DNA of 27,335 nt from contig JAIKWN010000063.1 in NCBI GenBank assembly GCA_024684665.1, positions 1 through 27,335 of the forward strand, given 5' to 3'. The position numbers were made by a program, and so were the translations under genes. Below the pieces are notes generated by a model. That model was not told the origin of the DNA. It worked only from the letters and a program-made list of their open reading frames with translations, and did not search any database. This DNA comes from Clostridiales bacterium. GTDB taxonomy: Bacteria > Bacillota_A > Clostridia > Christensenellales > Aristaeellaceae. Of the stretch, positions 16,716-24,066 are shown piece after piece (position 1 is the first letter of the stretch; every line of letters begins with the position of its first letter).

Positions 16716-17726
16716 TCAACCGCGCGGTGCTCCTAGGGTGTCCCCAGGGAGAAGCGTACAGGGGATGCGTTCTGTATCCTTCCGGACGGCGCCTGGTTCT
16801 TCGACAAGGCTGATGAGGAGCGCGGCGGCGCGGCTTCCGATCGCTTCGGTATCCTGGCGGACGCTGGCAAGGCGCGGCCGGCACATCTGCAGGAGGGGAA
16901 CGCCGTCGAATCCTGCCATACTGACGTCCTCCGGGATGCGAAGCCCCTTTTCCCGCACGGCGTCCAGCCCGCCGAGCGCCGCGTAATCGTCGGGTAGGAG
17001 GATGCAGGTGGGCGGCTTCGGCAGGGAGAGAAGACGCAGCACCGCTGTGTGAGCGAGCCTCGGATCGTGATATACAGCGGGGGCGAAGTATTCCTTCGGC
17101 AGGGACACGCCGGCCTTTCTGAGCTCTTCCCGGAAAACGCGCAGGCGGACGTGGGTGACTGGCTCGTTTTCCCCGTGGACGATGGCGATACGTCGGTGCC
17201 CCAGGGAGAGGATATGCCGCGTAAGCAGCGCGACGCCCTGTTCGTTGTCGCTTGCGACGCCGGGGCGCCCCGGGCAGGCATTGTCGATTGAGATGAGGGG
17301 GAGCGGCGAATTCGCTGCCAGATCCCGCACGCCGGGATCCCCCGGCGGGGCGCAGACTACGCAGACGCCGTCTACGCTGCGCACACGGCACTGTTCCATC
17401 AGGGAAACACCGGCGCGTTCGCAGATAAAAGTGATGTCATAGCCCCGCCGTTCGGCTTCCTCCCGAAAAGCTTGCAGGATGGGGGAGAAGTAGCTGTGGG
17501 TGAGGCCGTGACCAGCGGCGTCCTGATAAATGACGCCGAGGTTCATACTGCGGCCGGTTTTAAGCCCTCTCGCGATGGCAGAGGGATGATAGCCTAACTG
17601 TTCAGCGGCCTTGCGCACAGCTTCCCGGGTTTCTTCGCTCACGTCGGAATAACCATTCAGAGCTTTGCTTACAGTGGAAACGGAAAAACCGCAGGCACGG
17701 GCGAGATCGCGGATCTTAACGGCCAT
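16716..17726 (-). CDS. LacI/GalR family transcriptional regulator
   Basis: A 336-residue repressor. MAVKIRDLARACGFSVSTVS carries the LacI helix-turn-helix, followed by KALNGYSDVSEETRE and the hinge helix LGYHPSAIARGLKTGRS; the rest is the periplasmic-binding-protein-like sugar domain (MNLGVIYQDAAG, DGVCVV, PLISIDNA, LGHRRIAIVHG, PDDYAALGG). GAGG five bases before the ATG at 17726 decides against a GTG two codons upstream. It precedes bglA with no terminator between them, so it is likely autoregulated and controls beta-glucoside use. It might also act on the GH94 gene at the right end of the window; that is speculation. Confidence 0.93.
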   Translation of the reverse strand: MAVKIRDLARACGFSVSTVSKALNGYSDVSEETREAVRKAAEQLGYHPSAIARGLKTGRSMNLGVIYQDAAGHGLTHSYFSPILQAFREEAERRGYDITFICERAGVSLMEQCRVRSVDGVCVVCAPPGDPGVRDLAANSPLPLISIDNACPGRPGVASDNEQGVALLTRHILSLGHRRIAIVHGENEPVTHVRLRVFREELRKAGVSLPKEYFAPAVYHDPRLAHTAVLRLLSLPKPPTCILLPDDYAALGGLDAVREKGLRIPEDVSMAGFDGVPLLQMCRPRLASVRQDTEAIGSRAAALLISLVEEPGAVRKDTERIPCTLLPGDTLGAPRG

Positions 17727-17759
17727 GGGCACCTCGCAGAAATGGGATTTATCGAGCGC

Positions 17760-17790
17760 ATCATACCATGCCGGAAGGCGTTTGTCGACA
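17760..17790 (-). promoter_or_regulatory. lacI-bglA promoter with operator-like palindrome over the -35
   Basis: On the minus strand -35 TCGACA (plus 17783-17788), 17 bases, -10 TATGAT (plus 17760-17765). The -35 is embedded in the perfect palindrome TGTCGACA (17783-17790) with a central CG, the symmetry LacI-family operators show. Autorepression by the downstream regulator is inferred. Confidence 0.5.
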
Positions 17791-17903
17791 GGAAAATCTC
17801 CCTCTGTTCAGGAAGCTGGCCTGCTGTAGCGGGAGCGGGGAGGTGGACTGAAGTATACGGCGGCGGCGCGCTAGAATGGTGAGAGAACGATGTGAAAAAA
17901 TGC

Positions 17904-17932
17904 TTGACAAGCGAATCAAAAGCGATTATTAT
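17904..17932 (+). promoter_or_regulatory. Sigma-A promoter of infC-rpmI-rplT
   Basis: Perfect -35 TTGACA (17904-17909), 17 bases, -10 TATTAT (17927-17932). Transcription should begin near 17939, which places any coding start upstream of this out of the question and gives a leader of about 115 nt. Confidence 0.85.
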
Positions 17933-17938
17933 GACGCA

Positions 17939-18055
17939 GTATCAAGCAGAAGCGCCCGCTTCTCGCCCGGCGACATCGTCAGCCGGCGCACAGATGGCAT
18001 TTTCAGGAGCGGGTTTCTGTATGCCCGCTCTTTATTTTGTGCCTTCGGGAGGTGT
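17939..18055 (+). ncRNA. infC leader with attenuator (L20-leader type)
   Basis: The 5' leader of the infC operon. It starts with the segment AGCAGAAGCGCCCGCTTCT, forming a hairpin AGAAGC/GCTTCT (17948-17963), followed by a second stem CCGGCGAC/GTC-GCCGG (about 17968-17986), and ends in an intrinsic terminator, GAGCGGG (18007-18013) with CCCGCTC (18024-18030) and the tract TTTATTTT. In Firmicutes such leaders let ribosomal protein L20, the last gene product here, shut down its own operon by favouring the terminator. The first hairpin sequence resembles leaders I recall from clostridial infC genes; the exact Rfam match was not tested. Confidence 0.7.
18007..18038 (+). terminator. Attenuator terminator in the infC leader
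   Basis: GAGCGGG and CCCGCTC make a 7-bp stem with a 10-base loop, followed by TTTATTTT. It sits 18 bases before the infC start, after a strong promoter, so it must be conditional. Confidence 0.8.
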
Positions 18056-18631
18056 ATGGCAACCAACATGGCAGCAGCAGATCTCATGATGAACCAGGAA
18101 ATCCGGGACCGGGAAGTGCGCGTCATCGGGCAGACCGGCGAGCAGCTGGGCGTGATGCCGACGCACGCGGCAATGCAGCTGGCGGAAGAGGCGGGGCTTG
18201 ATCTCGTAAAGATCGTGCCGAACGCGCAGCCGCCTGTATGTAAGCTGATGGATTACGACAAGTACCGGTACGAGCAATCCAAGAAGGAGCGCGAACTTCG
18301 GAAGAACCAGAAGGTCGTCTCCATCAAGGAAGTGCAGCTCTCCGCGACCATTGAAGAAAACGACGTCCAGACCAAGGCAAAAGCGGCGCAACGGTTTCTC
18401 GGCCAGGGAGATAAGGTCAAGGTGTCGATCCGTTTCCGCGGCCGCCAGATCACGCATCCGGAGGTCGGCCTTGCCGTCATGCAGGACTTCGCGAACCGCT
18501 GCGCGGACATTGCGGTGGTGGAACGCAAGCCGCTGATCGAGGGACGCCACATGATCATGATCCTGGCGCCGAAGACGGACAAACCCGCCGCAAAGGCGCC
18601 TGCCAAAGAACCGCGGGCTGCGAACTCTTAA
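18056..18631 (+). CDS. infC: Translation initiation factor IF-3
   Basis: A 191-residue IF-3, which binds the 30S subunit, prevents premature 50S joining and checks the start codon and initiator tRNA. The body is typical: [51 protein letters not shown] in the N-terminal domain, a KKEREL linker, then [18 protein letters not shown] in the C-terminal domain. A short Lys/Ala/Pro tail follows. The ATG at 18056 has GGGAGGTG only one to three bases away, closer than usual; the alternative ATG at 18068 is 13 bases from it. IF-3 genes often have inefficient or non-AUG starts for autoregulation, so the poor spacing may matter. The frame is open upstream to 17876 but crosses the promoter and is not coding there. 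Confidence 0.93.
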   Translation: MATNMAAADLMMNQEIRDREVRVIGQTGEQLGVMPTHAAMQLAEEAGLDLVKIVPNAQPPVCKLMDYDKYRYEQSKKERELRKNQKVVSIKEVQLSATIEENDVQTKAKAAQRFLGQGDKVKVSIRFRGRQITHPEVGLAVMQDFANRCADIAVVERKPLIEGRHMIMILAPKTDKPAAKAPAKEPRAANS

Positions 18632-18653
18632 ATTCCGGAAGGAGGAACCTTTT

Positions 18654-18851
18654 ATGCCCAAGCAAAAGACCCATCGCGGCGCGGCAAAGCGCCTTCGCCT
18701 GACCAAGGGCGGTCTTGTCAAACGCAACAAGGCGTATAAGCGCCATATCCTGAACAAGAAGACCCGGAAAACCAAGCGCAATCTCCGTCGTGCCGCGTAC
18801 GTTTCTTCCAGCTATGCAGGAACGATGAAGAAACTGATCCCCTACAAGTAA
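18654..18851 (+). CDS. rpmI: 50S ribosomal protein L35
   Basis: A 65-residue, strongly basic protein beginning [20 protein letters not shown], a clear L35, a late-assembling component of the 50S subunit. It follows infC by 22 bases with AAGGAGGAACC before the ATG, in the conserved infC-rpmI-rplT order. Confidence 0.98.
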   Translation: MPKQKTHRGAAKRLRLTKGGLVKRNKAYKRHILNKKTRKTKRNLRRAAYVSSSYAGTMKKLIPYK

Positions 18852-18881
18852 GCGGACGGACGACGAAGGAGGTATTTTCCT

Positions 18882-19232
18882 ATGGCAAGAATTAAAGTTG
18901 CGGTTCACGCACATAAAAAGCGCAGGAAGATCATGAAGGCGGCGAAGGGCTACTTCGGCGCGAAATCCAAGCAGTACCGCGCGGCCAAAGAGCAGGTTGC
19001 CCGTTCGCTGCGTTATGCCTATATCGGAAGAAAGCAGCGCAAGCGCGACTTCCGCCGGCTGTGGATCACCCGTATCAATGCGGCAACCCGGCTGAACGGC
19101 ATGTCCTACTCCCGCTTCATGAACGGCCTCAAGAAGGCGAACATCGAGCTCAACCGCAAGGTGTTGGCCGATATGGCCGTGAACGATCCGGCTGGTTTCG
19201 CGCAGCTCGTGGAGTGCGCGAAGAACGCCTGA
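18882..19232 (+). CDS. rplT: 50S ribosomal protein L20
   Basis: A 116-residue protein (usual 117-119) with [58 protein letters not shown] and [27 protein letters not shown] segments of L20. L20 nucleates early 23S folding and in Firmicutes binds the leader of its own operon. GAAGGAGGT precedes the ATG. It is the last gene of the operon. Confidence 0.98.
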   Translation: MARIKVAVHAHKKRRKIMKAAKGYFGAKSKQYRAAKEQVARSLRYAYIGRKQRKRDFRRLWITRINAATRLNGMSYSRFMNGLKKANIELNRKVLADMAVNDPAGFAQLVECAKNA

Positions 19233-19247
19233 ACCGAATACAGATAG

Positions 19248-19282
19248 CAAAAGCTCCGCCGGTATGTTCCGGCGGGCTTTTT
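19248..19282 (+). terminator. Terminator of the infC-rpmI-rplT operon
   Basis: AGCTCCGCCGG and CCGGCGGGCT pair around a TATGTT loop (one bulge or mismatch) and are followed by TTTTTG. It lies 16 bases past the rplT stop. Confidence 0.85.
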
Positions 19283-19312
19283 GTGTCTTGCAGCCCTGTG
19301 AAAGGACAATAC

Positions 19313-19347
19313 AAAAAAGAGCGCTGCCGGATTCCTTCCGGCAGCGC
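19313..19347 (-). terminator. Terminator of the large secreted-protein gene
   Basis: GCGCTGCCGG (19321-19330) and CCGGCAGCGC (19338-19347) form a perfect 10-bp stem with a seven-base loop. On the minus strand it is followed by TCTTTTTTGT. It lies about 40 bases past the stop of the minus-strand gene. Confidence 0.85.
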
Positions 19348-19386
19348 GGGGTTTAAGAGGTCTCTGAAGTTCTTAAAAGGTCCTTA

Positions 19387-21234
19387 TCAGTCCACGGTGT
19401 CGCCGGATCCAGCAGCTTCGGATTCGGGTGCCTTCGGGGCATTTTCCCGGGCGGCGTCGAGTCCGGCCTTGAAGCCGTCGTCATAGCCGACGCCGTAGCC
19501 TTCCATAAAGCCGTCCAGGTAGCCCTGGTCACCGAGGGAATCGTGATCGTCCTCGGGGATCTGACCGCCGATATACTGCACCGCATAGGGGACGAGGGGC
19601 TCCGGAAGAACTTCCAGAATGTCGTTGCGCTTCGCACGCAGGGCGTCTTTCAGTTCGCTCTCGAGATCCGCGATCTCTTCGCCGGAAAGCTCGTCATAAT
19701 AGATGGTAGTGAGGTACTCGTCCATGGGCTCGTATTCGTCGCCGAACACCAGTGCGTTCATCCCGATGGATTCCAGCGAGATGGCAGGCATGGAAAGGAT
19801 CTCCGACCAGGCGGCGTCGAAAAGTCCTCCTTCCACGGGTTCGATGACCCAGGAAGCGTCGACGATCGTAGTTTCCATTTCCTTGTCGTCGCCCTCTTTT
19901 GCGCTGGCTGTCCCATGGATCAGGTAGCTTTCACCGCCCTCTTCCGTGCGCACGTACTCGGCGGAATTCTCGCTGGAAGAGAGGAATGCGCCGCCGTCAT
20001 AGCTGACGGCCTGGTTCATAGTCATGCGATAACCGGGCTGTCCGCTTTCTGCTGTGAAAGCCGCGCTGGCGTTTTCATATGTCATGCTCAGAACGTTCTG
20101 GCCGTTCACCGCAGCTTCTGCGGAGAAGGAGGCTTCATATACGTACTTGTCCTGGGGATCCTGCGTCAATGCCAGGTCTGCGTGCAGGGCGAAAGAACTG
20201 TCCTCCGCTTTGCCTGCCTCCGGATCCGCTTTGCTGGTGCCGTCGGCAAGAAGGGCAAAATTCATGGTCTTTCCGTCATCGTTCTTTGTTCCATAGATGC
20301 CGAAACGGAAAGCGCGGATATCGCCTTCATATTCCGCGGCCAGCGCGAAGGGAATGGGTTCCTCTCCCGTTGGCATCGCGAAGGTCAGAACGAGAGGATG
20401 ATCGGTCGTTTCCGAGGCAATTATGTCCCGCAGCCATTCGATGTTCTCCTGAAGATCCTCTTCGGTAAACAACGGAAGATGAAGCAGCCAGCTGTGCATC
20501 TTGTCTTCCGGATCCGCCAGCTGATCCAGCAGCGAGCTTCCCAGACGGCTCACGTCCGCCCGAGTGATTGAAACCTGCATCATTCCGGGCAGGGCGGGCA
20601 CGGGACTGTTTTCGGGCAGCGTCTCCACCGGCTCGAAGGGCAGGCTCATAAGCCAGCCCAGGGTCGCTCCGGCATAAGGCAGAGCGGCTTCAACTGCCTG
20701 ACCGGCGTGTTCTTCGATCCAGCCGCCTACCCAGTCCGTTACGTCCTGTTCCGCCATTTCGAGGAATAGGTCGCCGTAGGAAGATTTATCCAAGCCGAGC
20801 TGTTCCAAGATGGTTTCCCAGCCGACGAACAGCCTTCTGCCTTCCATGAGGTCGCTCTCCAGGACGATGCCGTCATGATTGAAAGTCACGGCGTTGTCGG
20901 AATAGACGAGGGAACCGTCTTCATCCAGAATATATCCACCAAAATCCAGCCGCACGCCATCCGCAACACGGGCATAGCCTACGCGGAGGGCGGATTGTTC
21001 CAGCAAGCGGGATACAGAATCCAGAATCGCCTGCTGTTCTTCGTTCTCCGCCAGATTTTTTCCGGGCTCAAATACGCCGGAGAGGCTGACACTGAGATGG
21101 TGTCCGGGCTGCATGGCTTCCAGAATGAGAGCTTTTGTGATCTCGCCCGGCTGATAGGCTGGTTCTTCCGCAAGGGACAGCCCGACGGAGAGCACCAGTA
21201 CTAGGGAGAGCATGAGGGAAAGGAAGCGTTTCAT
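19387..21234 (-). CDS. Large secreted protein of unknown function
   Basis: A 615-residue protein I do not recognise. MKRFLSLMLSLVLVLSVGLSLA is a clear signal peptide with cleavage likely after SLA and no lipobox. The mature protein is acidic and alternates polar beta-rich stretches (for example HHLSVSLSGVFEPG, FALHADLALTQDP, VYEASFSAEAAVNGQ), which look like repeated strands measuring out a lipoprotein-carrier-like or beta-sandwich fold, but that is impression only. The end carries GYLDGFMEGYGVGYDDGFKAG, a run of GY/GF steps every four residues, then a Glu/Ala/Pro tail. Start is fixed by AAAGGAGG upstream of the ATG at 21234. It is monocistronic, divergent from padR with the two promoters 43 bp apart, so PadR may regulate it. 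Confidence 0.8.
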   Translation of the reverse strand: MKRFLSLMLSLVLVLSVGLSLAEEPAYQPGEITKALILEAMQPGHHLSVSLSGVFEPGKNLAENEEQQAILDSVSRLLEQSALRVGYARVADGVRLDFGGYILDEDGSLVYSDNAVTFNHDGIVLESDLMEGRRLFVGWETILEQLGLDKSSYGDLFLEMAEQDVTDWVGGWIEEHAGQAVEAALPYAGATLGWLMSLPFEPVETLPENSPVPALPGMMQVSITRADVSRLGSSLLDQLADPEDKMHSWLLHLPLFTEEDLQENIEWLRDIIASETTDHPLVLTFAMPTGEEPIPFALAAEYEGDIRAFRFGIYGTKNDDGKTMNFALLADGTSKADPEAGKAEDSSFALHADLALTQDPQDKYVYEASFSAEAAVNGQNVLSMTYENASAAFTAESGQPGYRMTMNQAVSYDGGAFLSSSENSAEYVRTEEGGESYLIHGTASAKEGDDKEMETTIVDASWVIEPVEGGLFDAAWSEILSMPAISLESIGMNALVFGDEYEPMDEYLTTIYYDELSGEEIADLESELKDALRAKRNDILEVLPEPLVPYAVQYIGGQIPEDDHDSLGDQGYLDGFMEGYGVGYDDGFKAGLDAARENAPKAPESEAAGSGDTVD

Positions 21235-21277
21235 CGCTGTATCCTCCTTTTTCCAATTCAATGATCCGGTTCAGCTT

Positions 21278-21306
21278 ATTATACTTCATGCCGGGCGGCG
21301 CGTCAA
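21278..21306 (-). promoter_or_regulatory. Promoter of the large secreted-protein gene
   Basis: On the minus strand -35 TTGACG (plus 21301-21306), 17 bases, -10 TATAAT (plus 21278-21283): a strong vegetative promoter. Confidence 0.75.
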
Positions 21307-21349
21307 TCGCATATTGTTTCAAAAAGATTAAATCAAAATCAAAAATACA

Positions 21350-21378
21350 TTGACAGATGAGGTATTGTGTGATACACT
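21350..21378 (+). promoter_or_regulatory. Promoter of the padR operon with short inverted repeat at the -10
   Basis: -35 TTGACA (21350-21355), 17 bases, -10 TACACT (21373-21378). GTGT-GAT-ACAC (21367-21377) is an inverted repeat overlapping the -10, a position where PadR repressors often bind their own promoter. That it is a PadR site is inference. Confidence 0.6.
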
Positions 21379-21399
21379 GCAGCTGATGGAGGTGATGAA

Positions 21400-21741
21400 A
21401 TGCTGAATGGATCGGATATTCTGCGAGGCTATACGGATACGATCATCCTGGCGCAGCTCTGCCGCGGCGACAGCTATGGCTACAGCATCAACCGCCGGGT
21501 GCAGGAGGTCACCGGGGGAGAGCTGCAATTAAAGGAAGGAACACTGTATACGACCTTCCGCAGACTGGAGGACGCCGGCTTTATCGAATCCTACTGGGGG
21601 GATGAGAACGCGGGCGCACGCCGCCGCTATTACCACCTGACCCCGGAAGGGAAGAAGGTTTATGATGAAAACCTGAGGGATTTCCGGCACTACAGCGACC
21701 TGGTCGCAAAACTGATCGAATGGGAGGAACGGTATGAATAA
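21400..21741 (+). CDS. PadR-family transcriptional regulator
   Basis: A 113-residue winged-helix repressor. MLNGSDILRGYTDTIILAQL leads into the PadR signature GDSYGYSINRRVQEVTGGEL, the recognition helix LKEGTLYTTFRRLEDAGFI and the wing ARRRYYHLTPEGKK; the C-terminal helix is short, as in the PadR-s2-type regulators. GGAGGTGAT precedes the ATG. It overlaps the next gene by 8 bp, so the two are translationally coupled; PadR genes of this subclass often precede DUF1700/DUF4097 envelope-stress-type genes, as here. Confidence 0.95.
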   Translation: MLNGSDILRGYTDTIILAQLCRGDSYGYSINRRVQEVTGGELQLKEGTLYTTFRRLEDAGFIESYWGDENAGARRRYYHLTPEGKKVYDENLRDFRHYSDLVAKLIEWEERYE

Positions 21742-23590
21742 GCAGATTCGCAGCCTGATCGACGAGATCTTTTCGGAAATGAAAATGACAGCGGAGAACC
21801 TGGCGCTGCGCGACGAGCTGATGGCCAATGCGCAGGCGCATTTCGAAGACGAGATCGAAAAGGGAAAGAGCGAGGAGGAAGCTCTTCGCATTGTGGCAGA
21901 ATCTCTTGAGGATGTCCGCGCGCTGCTATTCCGGATGAACGAAGCTCCGAAGGCGGAAACACCGAAACCAAAAGAAAAACCCGCGCCGTTCTGGAGCGCC
22001 ATGGAGCCCGAAAAGCCGAAACCGGAACCGGAAGCAGCTAAACTTGCGGATGATAAGAAGGAAGCGGCCGATTCCGCGGCTTCCGGTACGGCGGATGCGC
22101 TCAGCCGCGCTTTTGACGCTATTGGGGATTTTGGACGGCAGATCCTGCCGCAGACGAAACGCATGATCCGGAAGGCGGACGAGGCTACCGGCGGGATGCT
22201 GGGCGACTTCGGCCGTGCGGTGGAAAAGGGTGTGCGGGACGTATCCAAGGTGGCTGGCGACACGATCGACCGCATGACGGGCGGAAAAACAGAGGAACCG
22301 GAGAAAGCCCCTGAAATGAGCCCAGAGGAACTGCGCAAGAAAGCGGGCGATATTCGTGCCGAGGCGGAACTGAAGCAGGTCGTGGGAGACCAGGAGGGCG
22401 CCAGGGAAATGCGTCGGCGCGCTTACCTGATGGAGACCCGGGCAGACGCCATCGAACAGGAAGCCGCTCTTGCTGCTGCGCGCGAAGAGGCAAAAGTAGC
22501 CGAGGCTGCGGAAAAAGCTGCCCGGGCAGAAGAAGAGCCGGACGCCGCCGCAGAGGCGATGCCGCTGGAGGAATCAGACGGGGAAGAAGCGGAAGCAAGG
22601 GAGGAGAACGGACCGGAAGCGGAGGAGCCCGGATATGAGGGTAATCCCGACTGGTTGCGGGCAGACGGCGAGATCGACAAAGATAAGTTCGCAGCTGCCG
22701 TAGACGACCTGAAAGACCAGGCGGACGCCGCTGCAAAGCGGACCCATGACGCAGCTTTTCGCGCGGAAGGCGGGGCGACAGTTCTGACCCGGCGGCTCCC
22801 TGCTGTAGGACTGCAGAAGATCGAGATCCGGCTGGACGACGACGACGTAGAGATCGCGTCCGTATCCGGCAATGAAGTGGAAGTCATCTGGCATTCCGGC
22901 GGGGAAGGTGGCGAAGCACCTCACTGCTCCGTCGACGGGCATTGCCTCACCGTCCGGCGAGAAAACCCGGATCTTTTCAGGAGCTTCTTTTCCGTCTTCC
23001 AGAAAGCGGGCGGAAGGGTTTCCATCCGGGTGCCGAAGGGCTATGGGCTGACGTATGAGATCCGGACGGTCTCCGGGGATATCCGTGTTGCGGAAGTAGA
23101 CGCGGACGATATCGAAGTGAACACGACCTCCGGCAGTGTGCGCCTGGAACCGGATGCCACAAAGCGGGCGGAACGCTTCGGTGTATCCACCGTCTCTGGC
23201 GACATCGCGGTAAGTGCCTGCGCTAGGGATGTGGCGGTTAAGAGCGTGACGGGCAGCCTCTTTGTCTCCTGCGACGCTTCTAGGGTAGACGCGGACACCG
23301 TCTCCGGAAAGACCCATATTGAAGGCGCCTGTGACACTTGGGAAGTGAATGCAGTCAGCGGGCCGGTGGAGCTCCTTTGTACCGCAGTGCCGACGGATAA
23401 GATTTCGATTGCAACGGTTTCCGCTCAGGCCAAAGTGGCGCTACCCTCTTCCATTCGCGGCTTCGCGGCGGAGGTATCCGGTCCCCAGAAGACGATCGTG
23501 AACGAATTCGGGCCGGACCGCTATGGCACCTGTGCTCTCCCCATCCGCCTGGAGACACTGAGCGGAAAGCTGATCCTTACGAGGTTATGA
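21734..23590 (+). CDS. DUF1700-like N-terminus, helical linker and DUF4097 beta-helix protein
   Basis: A 618-residue protein. Residues 1-65 (MNKQIRSLIDEIFSEMKM, then EEALRIVAESLEDVR) resemble the helical head of DUF1700/HAAS proteins that accompany PadR genes. About 70-105 is Lys/Pro/Glu-rich; 110-335 is Ala/Glu/Arg-rich, probably helical or coiled coil. From about 350 a DUF4097-type repeat begins, with the recurrent pattern VSGDIRV, TTSGSVRL, VSGDIAV, VTGSLFV, VSGKTHI, VSGPVEL and LSGKLIL, which by family knowledge folds as a right-handed beta-helix. DUF1700 partners usually have membrane helices, but I see none here, so it may be cytosolic or peripheral. GGGAGG precedes the ATG. It overlaps padR by 8 bp and its stop lies right at the next gene. 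Function unknown. Confidence 0.8.
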   Translation: MNKQIRSLIDEIFSEMKMTAENLALRDELMANAQAHFEDEIEKGKSEEEALRIVAESLEDVRALLFRMNEAPKAETPKPKEKPAPFWSAMEPEKPKPEPEAAKLADDKKEAADSAASGTADALSRAFDAIGDFGRQILPQTKRMIRKADEATGGMLGDFGRAVEKGVRDVSKVAGDTIDRMTGGKTEEPEKAPEMSPEELRKKAGDIRAEAELKQVVGDQEGAREMRRRAYLMETRADAIEQEAALAAAREEAKVAEAAEKAARAEEEPDAAAEAMPLEESDGEEAEAREENGPEAEEPGYEGNPDWLRADGEIDKDKFAAAVDDLKDQADAAAKRTHDAAFRAEGGATVLTRRLPAVGLQKIEIRLDDDDVEIASVSGNEVEVIWHSGGEGGEAPHCSVDGHCLTVRRENPDLFRSFFSVFQKAGGRVSIRVPKGYGLTYEIRTVSGDIRVAEVDADDIEVNTTSGSVRLEPDATKRAERFGVSTVSGDIAVSACARDVAVKSVTGSLFVSCDASRVDADTVSGKTHIEGACDTWEVNAVSGPVELLCTAVPTDKISIATVSAQAKVALPSSIRGFAAEVSGPQKTIVNEFGPDRYGTCALPIRLETLSGKLILTRL

Positions 23591-23592
23591 AT

Positions 23593-23799
23593 ATGGATAA
23601 AGTGAAAGAGATTTTTCGCACCGTCGTATACGGACGGCTGGTCGTGGAAGGAAAAGACGGGACCTTCGTCCGATGCCCGCTGTGGCTGGCGGTCGTCGCC
23701 GCCCTTGCGGGAAGGCGGGCGCTTCGCTTCGCCGTGCTGACGGCCATTCTTATCGTGGCGTTCGGTATGCAGGTGCGTGTGGAGACCGGGAGGGCATAA
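23593..23799 (+). CDS. Small DUF4342-like membrane protein, copy 1
   Basis: A 68-residue protein starting MDKVKEIFRTVVYGRLVVEG; GAGG at 23581-23584 with eight bases to the ATG favours 23593 over an overlapping ATG at 23587. The pattern of a short helix, a beta strand with GKDGTFVRCPLW, a hydrophobic stretch (FAVLTAILIVAFGM) and a final VRVE strand resembles DUF4342 proteins, small proteins of unknown role often found beside PadR/DUF4097 genes. The likeness is from the pattern and not tested by search. A single membrane-spanning or buried helix is likely. Confidence 0.65.
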   Translation: MDKVKEIFRTVVYGRLVVEGKDGTFVRCPLWLAVVAALAGRRALRFAVLTAILIVAFGMQVRVETGRA

Positions 23800-23801
23800 G
23801 T

Positions 23802-24026
23802 ATGGAAGGAAACGAAATCTTGAACAACCTGCGTACCGCATTCGACCGGGTGATGCGTATGCGCCTTTGTGTCAGTTCACCGGCTGAAAAGATAGCGGAC
23901 GTGCCGATCGTCTATTCAGTTCTCCTGGCGCTGGCCACCCCCGGGGCTGCTGTTCTTGCCCTGGTTCTCGGCTGGATCCGGAAGTATTCCCTGCGCGTGG
24001 AGACGAGACCCATTAGGCGGGAATGA
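23802..24026 (+). CDS. Small DUF4342-like membrane protein, copy 2
   Basis: A 74-residue protein starting MEGNEILNNLRTAFDRVMRM with GGGAGGG seven bases upstream, two bases after the preceding stop. It has the same layout as its neighbour: N-terminal helix, LCVSSPAEKIADVPIVYSVL, a hydrophobic segment ATPGAAVLALVLGWI and a final YSLRVET strand. The segment AEKIADVP followed by a hydrophobic helix and SLRVE is closer to the DUF4342 pattern than copy 1. The two probably arose by tandem duplication and may form a pair. Function unknown. Confidence 0.65.
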   Translation: MEGNEILNNLRTAFDRVMRMRLCVSSPAEKIADVPIVYSVLLALATPGAAVLALVLGWIRKYSLRVETRPIRRE

Positions 24027-24066
24027 ACAGATATTAAGCGGGTATGAAAGCGGAGATGAAACGCAG

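Noticed and set aside
17876..18055. N-terminal extension of IF-3 from an ATG at 17876
   Set aside because: This stretch contains the operon promoter and the attenuator leader; the extension does not resemble IF-3 and has no ribosome site.
24017..24066. Three GCGGxxATGAA steps before the NUDIX gene read as tiny coding units
   Set aside because: Each would encode only a few residues; they look like degenerate ribosome-site/start copies without an evident product.
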